Shown here: positions 16,104-25,308 of the stretch, one piece after another
Position numbering within the stretch: the stretch's first letter is position 1
How the letters are laid out: each line of letters starts with the position of its first letter
Source: Candidatus Zixiibacteriota bacterium
Lineage (GTDB): Bacteria > Zixibacteria > MSB-5A5 > GN15 > FEB-12
Assembly (NCBI GenBank): GCA_024280215.1
Contig: JAJRQO010000013.1
Span: 46,397 to 110,396 of the forward strand
Length of the DNA stretch: 64,000 nt
Reading direction: 5' to 3'
Made by a program: the position numbers and the translations under genes
The notes under the pieces: model-generated
Database searches by the model: none
What the model was told of the DNA's origin: nothing
The model's input: the letters and a program-made list of their open reading frames with translations, nothing else

Positions 16104-17372
16104 TTATCTTTTCCGATTAAATGGCATCGTCATACATCTTGCTCCACCTCGCCCACGAGATAGTTCAGCACCACTTAATGTGATAAGTGTTTTGTCCAAA
16201 AACTCGACATCTGTTTTTAAAAATTCTTTTGGTGAAACTATCGCATATCCAATATCTTTGAATGCTTTAATTGTCTGAATATTTCGTTCATAGATAAACG
16301 CAACTCTTGGAAGTACAGCAAACAGATTGGCACCATCGGTCCATTGTTCACGTGTTTGATAATGTGGAATATCACCACCGCATGGGATTCGATTGGTAAA
16401 TCCATAACCTAATCGTTCTAATGAAGAAAATATCGTGGCTGGTGATGATTCATGAACTAATTTAACTTTCCCATTAACTAATTCATAGGTGAAACATGGA
16501 CATCTAAGCGAGCTTTCTTCTTCTGAAAAGAAACGAGGATAATAAACACAGTCATCTTCCCCTATAATAGTGAAGACGGTATCAAGATGCATCGTCGCTC
16601 GGTCGGCTGGCATCTTTACTTTAATGATTCTTTTAACAATCTGTTCATCAAGCAATCTCTTGGTGAGTAACTCAATAGCAATATCAGTGGTTCGTTCTGA
16701 AGAACCAATCAATAATGTCTCATGGTCAACTGCTATCATATCACCCCCCTCAAGATGTACATTATCAGGCAAGCCATGCTTCGTGGCATCATCTAAGATA
16801 TCGATAATTTCGATATCTTTAAAAAGAGGATGGTTCCGAAAGATATAACGTGCCAAAAGTCCTTCACGACGTCTGACAGATTTTGCAGGATGGCTGAGTA
16901 TGACCGCATCATTAAAAAACATACCAATGTCACGTGTAAATAAAAGGTTCGGCGTTGGTGGAAACAAAACTTTGTAAACTTCGTGTTCTTTATCTTCAGG
17001 TTTATAAGCACCTGCGACCATGAGTTCGGCGAGTTCTTTTTGAGTGAATTCATCGGAAAGCATAAGATCGTGCGTTTTTATACCTACCCCTTCCAGTGCA
17101 GAGATTGCTCCAACTATATCAGAGCGGATTTCACGGTCTCCCAAAATATCAGAAAGTAAATCAACAAACTCAACAACAGAATCAGAACCAACGGCATGTT
17201 GTATACAAGAGGTAAACTCGGCATGATCGGCAGCAGCATCTTCTGTGAAGAGCACATCTTCAATAAGATATTTTTCCTGCATGTTATGTTCAACAGTGAC
17301 TAAGTTCCACTCATATCCAGGTCGATGAACGACAACATTTTTGAGTGGGTGATATTCTGAGCGTATAGACAT
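16104..17372 (-). CDS. arcA: Arginine deiminase
   Basis: 422 residues, normal for ArcA. Hydrolyses L-arginine to citrulline and ammonia in the cytoplasm. Family landmarks are all present: FTRDIG near residue 150, the substrate-binding HLEGGD segment, the catalytic histidine in MHLDTVF, and the nucleophile Cys413 in GGARCMTMPF near the C-terminus. AAGGA lies eight bases before the ATG. The partners of the classical pathway (ornithine carbamoyltransferase, carbamate kinase, arginine/ornithine antiporter) are not adjacent, so whether it yields ATP or only ammonia here is open. It diverges from the cytochrome locus across a 251-bp spacer carrying a CRP/FNR-like site. Confidence 0.93.
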   Translation of the reverse strand: MSIRSEYHPLKNVVVHRPGYEWNLVTVEHNMQEKYLIEDVLFTEDAAADHAEFTSCIQHAVGSDSVVEFVDLLSDILGDREIRSDIVGAISALEGVGIKTHDLMLSDEFTQKELAELMVAGAYKPEDKEHEVYKVLFPPTPNLLFTRDIGMFFNDAVILSHPAKSVRRREGLLARYIFRNHPLFKDIEIIDILDDATKHGLPDNVHLEGGDMIAVDHETLLIGSSERTTDIAIELLTKRLLDEQIVKRIIKVKMPADRATMHLDTVFTIIGEDDCVYYPRFFSEEESSLRCPCFTYELVNGKVKLVHESSPATIFSSLERLGYGFTNRIPCGGDIPHYQTREQWTDGANLFAVLPRVAFIYERNIQTIKAFKDIGYAIVSPKEFLKTDVEFLDKTLITLSGAELSRGRGGARCMTMPFNRKR

Positions 17373-17555
17373 ATTTAATTCCTTCTTTGCTTTTTAATAA
17401 GTACGAAAAACAGACCAAGATAGGTGACTATAAATAAATAATCAACAGATATTTGCACCTCTTATTACCCACTTTTTTATATCGACACAAAGTTAGCTCC
17501 CCCTCACCATCATGGACAATCTTACTCATATTCTTCTTGACGCAACCAAGTCATA

Positions 17556-17573
17556 TTGTTATATTTTTCACAA
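17556..17573. promoter_or_regulatory. CRP/FNR-like operator upstream of the cytochrome locus
   Basis: TTGTTA-TATTTT-TCACAA, a palindrome of the TTGTGA-N6-TCACAA type with one mismatch, 50 bp before the ATG at 17624 and 183 bp before arcA on the other strand. Three more copies occur in this window (21079, 38947, 49735). Confidence 0.6.
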
Positions 17574-17623
17574 TCAAGTGTGTTGCTCTCCTGTTTATTT
17601 CTTGGAAATGAAAGAAAGATACT

Positions 17624-18697
17624 ATGAAGTTTTTAAATTTAGTTATTGTCGTCTTGATTATCACAACGGTTAATTCTTGGGCATCTTTTCAAAACGTGCA
17701 TCTCTATGACCAGCTACCTGAGATAGACGGTCTTGATATAATCTCACAAGACAAAATTTCCACTCAACAATTTGTGAGGTCAAACCAGATTATAGTTATT
17801 TCTTATTGGGCAGAATGGTCTGAACGTTCAGTTGAACAATTAAAATATTTCCATGAACTTGCCCGACAAAAGATATATAGTGAAATTAAATTTTTAACAA
17901 TCTACTCTGGGCACTATAATAGTTCACAGTTACAAGAATATATTTTAAAAGAAAAAATCACTCTTCCTGTCATCGTTGATAAAAAAAGTCAGTTGGCACA
18001 CTCATTTGGTTTAATAGCCATTCCCTCTACGATTATAACCGACAAAAGTGGTATTATAAAAAGTTTATTCTCAGGTTTTTCACTTACCGCTAAAGACAAG
18101 CTTACTGATTCAATTTCGGTACAATTAGGTATACAAGTAGAAAAAGATTCATTAATAGAGCAATCAAGATACCGACCAAACAAAAAAGCATTGCATTTTT
18201 ACAACACCGCATTTAAACTTTTTTCACAAAAGTCATACGAACAGGCAGTTATGAATCTTGAAAAAGCGGAAAACTACGACTCACTTTATATACAACCCTA
18301 TTTGCTGCATGCTACTATATTAAATCAAACAAAAAGCTACGATAATATCCCCCTAATCATTAAAAAATTGACAGCAATTGACTCGACTCTTCTTTTTCCA
18401 AACATTCTGATGAGTAAAGAGTTTATTCGAAATAAAAAGTATACTGATGCAATTGCACTACTTCAAAAAGTTATATCCTCTGACACAACCCAAATAGATG
18501 CCTACTTCCTTTTAACTGAATGTCATCTGTCTTTAAATCAAACAGAATACGCCCAGAACAACCTCAATATTATTTTTGCTCATTATAGCAGTAACCCCAA
18601 AGCAATAATTCTACAAGGAATTCTCCACACTATTGGAGATGACAAAAAGTCAGCAATCGATTCATTTTTAAAAGCTGGAAAAATTATTTTTCCATAA
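17624..18697 (+). CDS. Exported thioredoxin-fold protein lacking CXXC, with TPR domain
   Basis: 357 residues. Signal peptide about 1-20. Residues about 25-165 match the TlpA/AhpC-like thioredoxin fold: strand IVISYWAEWSERS where the active-site WCXXC should be, and the cis-proline region IAIPSTIITDKSG. Both catalytic cysteines are replaced (WSERS), so it cannot act as a thiol oxidoreductase; a structural or binding role is likelier. Residues 180-357 form TPR helices (ALHFYNTAFKLFSQKSYEQA and similar). It begins the plus-strand block leading to the cytochromes, 81 bp before the next gene, and probably acts in the periplasm. Assembly or chaperone help for the cytochromes is an inference. Confidence 0.75.
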   Translation: MKFLNLVIVVLIITTVNSWASFQNVHLYDQLPEIDGLDIISQDKISTQQFVRSNQIIVISYWAEWSERSVEQLKYFHELARQKIYSEIKFLTIYSGHYNSSQLQEYILKEKITLPVIVDKKSQLAHSFGLIAIPSTIITDKSGIIKSLFSGFSLTAKDKLTDSISVQLGIQVEKDSLIEQSRYRPNKKALHFYNTAFKLFSQKSYEQAVMNLEKAENYDSLYIQPYLLHATILNQTKSYDNIPLIIKKLTAIDSTLLFPNILMSKEFIRNKKYTDAIALLQKVISSDTTQIDAYFLLTECHLSLNQTEYAQNNLNIIFAHYSSNPKAIILQGILHTIGDDKKSAIDSFLKAGKIIFP

Positions 18698-18778
18698 TTG
18701 AAAAAAATCTATTGGTTCATTTACAATTCTGACTATATTTGACCGGAATGTGTATTAGAAATAAGAGAAGGAATTAAT

Positions 18779-19600
18779 ATGGATAAAAAACTTTTTTTAC
18801 TTATTGCAATCGGTTTGATGTTATCTTCAACAGCATTTGCATTTGATAATTTTCACGGTCACAAAGCAGCAATCGAAAAACTTAACTATGATTCACTCTT
18901 TGCCGCAGCAACTCCAATAGAAAACTCTGTCGCTGGAAAAAAATTGATTGAAGATTGTCTGAACACCTACGGTGGCGTAGAACATCTAAAAAAACTAAAG
19001 ACTTTTAAAATTCAATACTTCATGGAAGCATTTTTAAGTAAACAAAAAATTGAAGTCGAAAAATTCTATGCATTAAACCGTAAATACAAAATTATCCGCC
19101 ATCAACAACCTTCCCTTGAATGTCGTATTATGAATGGTACTGATTCATGGTTTATAGGAAGAGATACCACTCTCTTTATATATAGTGGGAAATACAAAGC
19201 AGAATTATTTAGCTATTTAACTCTTTCGATGCCACTTGCGATTAAAACCGAGCCATTTTCAGAAATCAAATATGGTAAACGTGAAAGTGACACTCTTTCA
19301 TATCTTTACATGAAAAAGAATGACTCCCTAATGATTGTTTTAGGTGTTGATAATAAAAGTCACTTTATTAAATATGTCGAAGGAATTATTTATCAAGACA
19401 CTACTTCATTTGTATTTGTTAACAAACTTGATGATTTTAATAAGGTTGACGGCTATTTTTTCCCATATACGCTCGTAAATATCTCAATGGGTCTTGAAGT
19501 TGCGAGATCTGTTATTACGAATTTGGAAATTAATCCGATACTAAAAGAAAATGAATTTGAAAAAGAAAGTGTTTTGATGAGTGCTAAAAAAACTCATTAA
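18779..19600 (+). CDS. Exported protein, possible LolA-like / outer-membrane lipoprotein-sorting fold
   Basis: 273 residues, signal peptide 1-21 (LMLSSTAFA), preceded by AAGGA. The body starts GKKLIEDCLNTYGGVEHLKKLKTFKI and continues in alternating strands (FYALNRKYKIIRHQQPSLEC, NGTDSWFIGRDT, VDGYFFPYTLVNISMG), the pattern of the LolA-like half-barrel proteins annotated as outer-membrane lipoprotein-sorting proteins: an early helix, a stretch around RQE/K, then W.. and ..Y.FP.. motifs. The assignment is by shape only. It lies 12 bp before the 17-haem cytochrome gene and is surely co-transcribed with it, so a periplasmic delivery role for that cytochrome or its partners is plausible. Confidence 0.6.
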   Translation: MDKKLFLLIAIGLMLSSTAFAFDNFHGHKAAIEKLNYDSLFAAATPIENSVAGKKLIEDCLNTYGGVEHLKKLKTFKIQYFMEAFLSKQKIEVEKFYALNRKYKIIRHQQPSLECRIMNGTDSWFIGRDTTLFIYSGKYKAELFSYLTLSMPLAIKTEPFSEIKYGKRESDTLSYLYMKKNDSLMIVLGVDNKSHFIKYVEGIIYQDTTSFVFVNKLDDFNKVDGYFFPYTLVNISMGLEVARSVITNLEINPILKENEFEKESVLMSAKKTH

Positions 19601-19612
19601 TTCATCCCAATT

Positions 19613-20869
19613 ATGAAAAAACATGGTATTTCCATTCTGATTTTATTTATTTTTGTTCCTCTTCTCTTTTCTACAATTGAAGCGAAGAAAGAAAAAACTA
19701 AAAATTGTTTGAAATGCCACCCTGGTTTTTATAAAAAATTATCTGAGAAAAAGAAAAATAAGCATAAACCATTTGCTGATAAAAATTGTGAAGCATGCCA
19801 TCAATTTCATGGTTTTCGGAACCAAATTGAATTTAAAGATGACATAATCAATCTCTGTACTGGTTGTCACTCAACTTTAGATGGGTTGCCTGAAGAGAAT
19901 ATTCATTCGCCTCTTTTGGATGACAATAGTTGTATAGCATGTCATAATCCACATGCCTCTGAATTTGAGTATTTGCTCAATGCCCCTAAAAGTAATGTCT
20001 GTATAGAATGTCACGAAGACCCTTCAGAAGATGACGGGAATCTTCATCCTCCATATGAAGAAGTCAATTGTATCGCCTGCCATTCGCCACATGGTTCAGA
20101 GTTTGGTAAAAACTTCAAGATGCCTCTCGGCTATGAATGTGCCAGCTGTCATGAAACCATAATCACTGATTTTCCACCCGAAAAACTACATACTGCGGAT
20201 GATGAAAATTCATGTAATAATTGTCATGATGGGCATAGCTCCTCCCATGCTTCTTTATTGAAAGATAATTCAATTCAACTTTGTCTTGGATGTCATGATG
20301 ATTTAGCAGCAAAAGTAACAGCAGAAGATAAGCATTCGGTTTTAGAAGATGAATCCTGTACAGCGTGCCATAATCCTCATTTTCAGAAAGACCAACAATA
20401 TCTCAACGATGAAGTGCCATCGCTTTGCTTCACCTGTCATTCAGATATAGAAGAGACAATCGAACTTGAATTCCCACATGCTGCCGTAGATGAGGGTTGT
20501 ATGACCTGTCATGACCCCCATGGTGGTGTTCTGATTGATACTCAATTAGAGCTTTGTAGCAGTTGCCATGACGTAGAAGATGCTGATTTTAAGTCAATTC
20601 ATGTCGTTGATTTTGAAATTGTCAATTGTGCTTCCTGCCATAATCCACATGGCTCAAGTATTGAAAAACTACTTTATGAACCTCAACACGCACCTTTCGA
20701 AGAGCGGGATTGTGCTTCATGTCATGAAAACCGAACAGTTTCTGAGCTGAAAAGCAACGACCTCTGTCTTGATTGTCATGACCAACCAGATAATCTCGGC
20801 GTTCATGCTTATAACAAAACAAAAAACAAGTCTTGCATAACTTGCCATTCTCCACACATTCTTAATTAG
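19613..20869 (+). CDS. Multihaem c-type cytochrome with 17 CXXCH motifs
   Basis: 418 residues with a signal peptide (about 1-24). I count 17 CXXCH haem-attachment motifs, about one per 24 residues, from NCLKCH at the start to SCITCH near the end. They come in pairs of the doubled-CXXCH type: CXXCHNPHxSEF alternates with LCxxCHxD. The high haem density and small size predict an extended haem wire rather than a globular enzyme; no membrane anchor follows the signal peptide. It is the last gene of the first unit of the locus and is followed by a 466-bp spacer. Probable role: periplasmic or surface electron carrier. Confidence 0.92.
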   Translation: MKKHGISILILFIFVPLLFSTIEAKKEKTKNCLKCHPGFYKKLSEKKKNKHKPFADKNCEACHQFHGFRNQIEFKDDIINLCTGCHSTLDGLPEENIHSPLLDDNSCIACHNPHASEFEYLLNAPKSNVCIECHEDPSEDDGNLHPPYEEVNCIACHSPHGSEFGKNFKMPLGYECASCHETIITDFPPEKLHTADDENSCNNCHDGHSSSHASLLKDNSIQLCLGCHDDLAAKVTAEDKHSVLEDESCTACHNPHFQKDQQYLNDEVPSLCFTCHSDIEETIELEFPHAAVDEGCMTCHDPHGGVLIDTQLELCSSCHDVEDADFKSIHVVDFEIVNCASCHNPHGSSIEKLLYEPQHAPFEERDCASCHENRTVSELKSNDLCLDCHDQPDNLGVHAYNKTKNKSCITCHSPHILN

Positions 20870-21335
20870 ACTTTAAATTCATCATTTGTAGTGCTTTAAC
20901 ATTAAATCAGAGCCATTTTATGTTAGTTAGCACTTACTTCCACTATCTATCTAAGCTCTTATATTCCTTTTTCTTATAGTTATTTATATTAAGTGTATAA
21001 AAAGGCTCATGTTTCTTTGATTTTTTCCGAAAAAAAGGATAAAAACTGGTATATATGTCTTGACAATTGCAGACTTATTTGTTATTTTTTTCACAATGAT
21101 GTCATAAGACTGTCATTAAGATGAAGGTGTAACTAACCAAATGAAACAAAGCATAAGCATAATTAGCCCCCTACTGGCAGGAAACAAGCCTTATTTGTCT
21201 CTGACAAATAATCTTTGTTTCTTCTTTTGTCATGGCACACCTGTTGCGTATATCAATGTGAATAATGTAACAAGCGAAAATATTAAACGAGTAATGTAAG
21301 AGAAAAACGATTCGATTATGAAAAAGGAATTTAAC
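20870..21335. other. Regulatory spacer before the second cytochrome unit
   Basis: No gene seen. It contains TTGACA (21060-21065) followed after 17 bases by TATTTT, and overlapping this pair a CRP/FNR-like palindrome at 21079-21096. The long untranslated stretch downstream (about 240 bases to the start codon) suggests either a second promoter closer to the gene or a long leader. Confidence 0.5.
21079..21096. promoter_or_regulatory. CRP/FNR-like operator upstream of NHL/cytochrome operon
   Basis: TTGTTA-TTTTTT-TCACAA, same half sites as at 17556, with one mismatch. It overlaps the -10 of the TTGACA-N17-TATTTT candidate promoter, which would suit repression or a differently placed activated promoter. 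Confidence 0.55.
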
Positions 21336-22883
21336 ATGCAAAACCGCTCATTCTTCAAAATGGGATTAACCATTCTATTGTTAATCGTTTGCTTTATCTC
21401 TTTTGCATTAGCCGCCGAGGGTCCGGGCTGGATTGGCGCATTTTTTGTAAAAGGTAAAGTCGGACTAAAATGGAAAGCTGTTGACTCAAGTACTGAGTAC
21501 AAAATATATCGCTCATCAGAAGGCGGAGATTTCACTGTTCTCACTTCCACAACTAAAACGCAGTATTTTGATACTAATGTCTCCTCTGGTACAGTATATG
21601 TATACAAAATAGCTGCTGTTACAGGTGATGGCGAGTTGATGTCTACTGAAAAATCAATCTCCATCCCTGGTGCCAAAGCAGGTGAATTTAGACCCCCTAC
21701 TTGGATTGGCGTACGTGTTGATAGAAACAAAATTTTCTTAAACTGGGACAATGTTGACGGTTCGATGGCCTACAATATATACCGTTCTAAAACTTCTGGC
21801 GGTGAATATGAATTAGTTGGCTCTGCTCAAGCAACCAAATATGCTGACAAAGAAGGTACTGTAAAAGGCGAAACTTACTTTTATGTTCTCACTGCTTTAA
21901 ATGAAGACTTTGAAGAAACTCCTTATTCAGAAGAGAAACAAATCAAATACGGTATGAGTATGGATGAACAAAAAGCTGCCGAAATTGCCGAAAGCGGTAT
22001 TGTCTTAGAAGATATAGCACTCACATTTCTTTTTGATTTAAAAACAGCAGGTAATTTAGGTGATATGAATCAGCCGACTGATGTTGTCATTGATTCTAAA
22101 GGTCAGATTTTTATCTCTGATGCCTTAAATCAAAAAATTCATTGCTTTGACAACTCTGGTAAATTCTTATTCTCTTGGGGTGAAAAGACTAAATCAGGTA
22201 AAGAAGATGTCGCTCTTGAAAGTACATTCTCTTACCCTTTCTCAATGACAATTGATAAAGCAGACATGATTTATGTTGGTGATATCATGAATCATGATAT
22301 TCAAGTATTTACAAACACAGGTGAATTTGTTAAACGAATCAGAGTCAATACAACTGGCGAGCAAGAAGGTTTCAGACCAAATGGTATCGCAGTCTTAGAT
22401 GACGGAAATTTAGTTGTGACTGATGCTGGTAATCATCGTTTTATGAAAATTGACCAATCGGGCAAAATTCTCTTTGAAGTTGGTAAACGTGGTTCTAAAA
22501 ATTCTGAATTTATTTTCCCTGATGGAATCTCAGTTTCAAAAGATAACGTTATTTCAGTTATCGATGTAATCAACTGTCGGGTGCAACAATTTGACAGCAA
22601 TGGAAAGTTTATTCGCAAGTTTGGTGAACCTGGTCAAACGGCTGGAACATTCGGTCGTCCAAAAGCAATTTTTGAAAATACTGACGGTCGTCTTTGGATT
22701 TCTGACGGCTTAGGTAATATAGTTCAGGTATTTACACCTGAAGGTGAAGTAAAAGCTGCTATCACAACATTTGAGAATACAGATAATATTTTACAAACAC
22801 CTCGGGGTATGTTTATAAAGGACGGACGTTTTTACATTATTAACCGCGTCCCTCATCAACTTTTAGTATTTAAAATTGGATAA
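21336..22883 (+). CDS. Secreted two-FN3 plus NHL beta-propeller protein
   Basis: 515 residues from ATG 21336, preferred over the ATG six codons earlier because AAGGA lies seven bases before it. Signal peptide about 1-26 (FISFALA-AEG). Two fibronectin type III-like domains (about 28-112 and 118-208; each with W.GAFF/W.GVRV, Y.IYRS and ATKY/TKTQY) precede a six-bladed NHL propeller (about 225-515) with repeated blades such as GQIFISDALNQKIHCFD and GNLVVTDAGNHRFMKID. NHL propellers bind proteins or other ligands and are regular neighbours of multihaem cytochromes in Geobacter-type bacteria. It heads the second cytochrome unit, followed after 77 bp by the 22961 cytochrome. Confidence 0.88.
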   Translation: MQNRSFFKMGLTILLLIVCFISFALAAEGPGWIGAFFVKGKVGLKWKAVDSSTEYKIYRSSEGGDFTVLTSTTKTQYFDTNVSSGTVYVYKIAAVTGDGELMSTEKSISIPGAKAGEFRPPTWIGVRVDRNKIFLNWDNVDGSMAYNIYRSKTSGGEYELVGSAQATKYADKEGTVKGETYFYVLTALNEDFEETPYSEEKQIKYGMSMDEQKAAEIAESGIVLEDIALTFLFDLKTAGNLGDMNQPTDVVIDSKGQIFISDALNQKIHCFDNSGKFLFSWGEKTKSGKEDVALESTFSYPFSMTIDKADMIYVGDIMNHDIQVFTNTGEFVKRIRVNTTGEQEGFRPNGIAVLDDGNLVVTDAGNHRFMKIDQSGKILFEVGKRGSKNSEFIFPDGISVSKDNVISVIDVINCRVQQFDSNGKFIRKFGEPGQTAGTFGRPKAIFENTDGRLWISDGLGNIVQVFTPEGEVKAAITTFENTDNILQTPRGMFIKDGRFYIINRVPHQLLVFKIG

Positions 22884-22889
22884 GAAAAA

Positions 22890-22915
22890 GTGAAATTCAA
22901 ACAATTAAATTTCAC
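22890..22915 (+). other. Intercistronic hairpin
   Basis: GTGAAATT and AATTTCAC can pair around a ten-base loop between the FN3-NHL gene and the 22961 cytochrome gene. No T run follows, so mRNA processing or stabilisation is likelier than termination. Confidence 0.4.
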
Positions 22916-22960
22916 CATGTGTATTTATAACAACATCGTACTCTTAGGAGGTATTAAGGT

Positions 22961-24109
22961 ATGAAACAACTTATTAAACTCGTCGTTGTGATGGCTGTTA
23001 TCAGTCTTCCAATGTCAGCATTCGCTGCTGTTTCTGGTTCAGATCATGATCTAACTGGTGACGGTACTCAGCTTTGTTTTGCGTGTCATACACCGCATAA
23101 CGCTGCTGGTGCAAATTTATGGGGTTCTACTCCATCTGGAACTTTCACTGGTGTTCAAGATTTATGTTACACTTGTCATGATGGTTCTATTACAACAGTC
23201 GGTACTGCTACAGCATTTAACGCAACACTTGAACAACATGCTACAGTAGGTAGTGATTGTTCTGGTGCTGGAGCATGTCATGATGTTCACACTCAAAACC
23301 CAAATAACTCTGGTAAATTCTTAGTTGTTACTGAAACAAACGGTAACTACTGTGAATCTTGTCATGGTGCTACACCATTTACTGGTGCTGAAGGTCTTGG
23401 CGATCACACTGCAGGTATTACCCATTTTACTGATGGTGCAAACTTTACTTGTAACCAATGTCATACACCTCATGGTGCTACCGCTCAAACAACAAATCCA
23501 GCTGGTTTAACTAACCCAATTTTGTTAGCTGACAACCAACCAGCTGCTTATTATGGTGCATTCTGTATTAGCTGTCATAATGGTACAGCTCCTGCTGTTG
23601 CTACATCAGGTACTGGTGGTGTTGCTGCGACTGACGTATTTAACTATTCTGAAGCTATTGCTGACGGAACAGAACAAATGCATCCAACTATTACTACAAC
23701 TGGCTTAACTCCAACTGGTGGTTGTAACCTTTGTCATGATGTTCATGATCCTGCTGGTACAGCATCTGGTTACATCTTAACAGCTGATAACACTAACTCT
23801 GCATTCTGTACTTCATGTCATAATGCTGCTGGTGCTCCTGCTGTTGGTGGTAATACTCACTATACTGGAATCCCAACAGATATCGCTATGAACAATGGTC
23901 TAACCCCTGCACTTCCTTGGGCTAACCAAATTGATGAAGATGGTTCCGCTGGTGCTGACTGGACTTCTGCCACAGCCAACATGATGGTTTGTGAAACATG
24001 TCACTCAGTTCACAGAAATGGAAATACTGGCGTTGATGCCGCTTATTTCCTCAGACATGAAAATGGTTTGACTAACCAATTATGTCAAGCTTGTCATACA
24101 GCAAATTAA
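22961..24109 (+). CDS. Multihaem c-type cytochrome, 9 CXXCH plus one CX5CH motif; candidate abundant surface cytochrome
   Basis: 382 residues, signal peptide 1-22 (SLPMSAFA). Nine canonical motifs: CFACH, CYTCH, CESCH, CNQCH, CISCH, CNLCH, CTSCH, CETCH, CQACH. Between the second and third sits DCSGAGACHDVH, where a haem would be expected but the cysteines are five residues apart. The protein is rich in Gly, Ala and Thr and poor in charge. It has the strongest ribosome-binding site in the locus (TTAGGAGG), strongly restricted codon choice (GGT, GCT, ACT dominate) and its own terminator at 24157-24192, all signs of high expression. I infer a major extracellular or filament-type cytochrome; no direct homology to OmcS/OmcE/OmcZ is claimed. 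Confidence 0.9.
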   Translation: MKQLIKLVVVMAVISLPMSAFAAVSGSDHDLTGDGTQLCFACHTPHNAAGANLWGSTPSGTFTGVQDLCYTCHDGSITTVGTATAFNATLEQHATVGSDCSGAGACHDVHTQNPNNSGKFLVVTETNGNYCESCHGATPFTGAEGLGDHTAGITHFTDGANFTCNQCHTPHGATAQTTNPAGLTNPILLADNQPAAYYGAFCISCHNGTAPAVATSGTGGVAATDVFNYSEAIADGTEQMHPTITTTGLTPTGGCNLCHDVHDPAGTASGYILTADNTNSAFCTSCHNAAGAPAVGGNTHYTGIPTDIAMNNGLTPALPWANQIDEDGSAGADWTSATANMMVCETCHSVHRNGNTGVDAAYFLRHENGLTNQLCQACHTAN

Positions 24110-24156
24110 GGATTTAAACATTATTAGAGTTTAAGACTTATTACTTAATTAGAAGC

Positions 24157-24192
24157 AGAGTCCGGGAAAACTTCCGGATTCTGTTTTTTTTA
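24157..24192 (+). terminator. Terminator/attenuator after the 22961 cytochrome
   Basis: CAGAGTCCGG, an eight-base loop, CCGGATTCTG with one G-T pair, then eight T. The next gene starts only 14 bases later on the same strand, so it probably attenuates rather than isolates the downstream genes, making the 22961 cytochrome the most abundant message. Confidence 0.85.
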
Positions 24193-24205
24193 AAAAAAGA
24201 GAAAT

Positions 24206-25303
24206 ATGACTACTATAACCTTAGTATTAACAATGATGGCGATTATGACACAAAGTATATTCGCAGTAAACAGTTTAGAAATTTTATCACCACCACCTTA
24301 TATTTCTACTCAATCTGACCACCTGCATGTTATAGGTAAAACCAATGCACCGATTGTTGAAGTTATGTTAAATGATGAAATACTATATGATCTGCTTGTG
24401 AAAGATTCTATCTTCCATGCCTCTATATATTTTGGTTATGGAGTCAATGAAGTCAGAATCATTCCTATATATAGTGGAGAATCTCCTGAGATTGACCTAA
24501 GTGCTAAAGTTGAAATTATGTATGGTCCTCAAATAAGTAGAAAATATCACAAGATTTTTACACCGTATTATTATCATCAAATAGATACTAAAGAAACCTG
24601 TTATGATTGTCACATTGACTTTAACCAATCTATAGATTCATTATCAACTGACGCTGGGTGTCTTGACTGCCATAAAGATTTAACAACAAGATTTAAAAAA
24701 CATACAAAAGTTGAGAATAAAACCTGCATCAATTGTCATCAACTTGATATGTTAACAGGTGCTACAAAACATTCTACTAATACTGAAACTAATCTCTGTT
24801 ATTCATGTCACACTGATAAAATTGGTCAGTTTGCACAAGATTATATCCACGGTCCTGTGGCCGGTGGAAGTTGTATCATCTGTCATGAACCACATGGTTC
24901 TCAATTTGATAAAAACTTAGTTAACCCTCAGCAAATCCTCTGTTTTTCCTGCCATGATGACTTAGAAGAAGAATTGGAATTACGAGTTGTACATAACCCT
25001 TTTAATACTGGTCAATGCACTGCTTGTCATGACCCTCATTCTACTTCTAATAAATGGGTGCTGATAAAAAATTCTGAAGAAGTTTGTTTGAGTTGTCATA
25101 ATCCTGATAATAAATCAATGGAATGGCATGCTCATCCTTATAATGTAAAGCCAAAAAGAAAACTCAAAGTAAATGTCGATTTAAATGAAAACGGGAAATT
25201 GGAATGTATCTCTTGTCACTATCCTCATGCTTCCAATTCGGAACATTTACTACGAATAGATGAAGACTTCACTTGTATCGGATGTCATACGGATGTATTA
25301 TAA
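24206..25303 (+). CDS. Decahaem c-type cytochrome with N-terminal beta-sandwich
   Basis: 365 residues, signal peptide about 1-20. The first 100 mature residues contain no cysteines and look like a beta-sandwich (LEILSPPPYIS, VIGKTNAPIVEVMLN, GVNEVRIIPIYSG), similar to cadherin/Big-type domains. From residue about 130 there are ten CXXCH motifs: CYDCH, CLDCH, CINCH, CYSCH, CIICH, CFSCH, CTACH, CLSCH, CISCH, CIGCH, with the paired pattern CxxCHxPHGSxFxKNLxxP shared with the 19613 cytochrome. It directly follows an attenuator-like terminator and is five bases before the NHL lipoprotein gene. Confidence 0.92.
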   Translation: MTTITLVLTMMAIMTQSIFAVNSLEILSPPPYISTQSDHLHVIGKTNAPIVEVMLNDEILYDLLVKDSIFHASIYFGYGVNEVRIIPIYSGESPEIDLSAKVEIMYGPQISRKYHKIFTPYYYHQIDTKETCYDCHIDFNQSIDSLSTDAGCLDCHKDLTTRFKKHTKVENKTCINCHQLDMLTGATKHSTNTETNLCYSCHTDKIGQFAQDYIHGPVAGGSCIICHEPHGSQFDKNLVNPQQILCFSCHDDLEEELELRVVHNPFNTGQCTACHDPHSTSNKWVLIKNSEEVCLSCHNPDNKSMEWHAHPYNVKPKRKLKVNVDLNENGKLECISCHYPHASNSEHLLRIDEDFTCIGCHTDVL

Positions 25304-25308
25304 ATAAA

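Noticed and set aside
25273..25308. Upstream start of the NHL lipoprotein at 25273
   Set aside because: It would overlap the decahaem cytochrome and bury the lipoprotein signal behind twelve unrelated residues.
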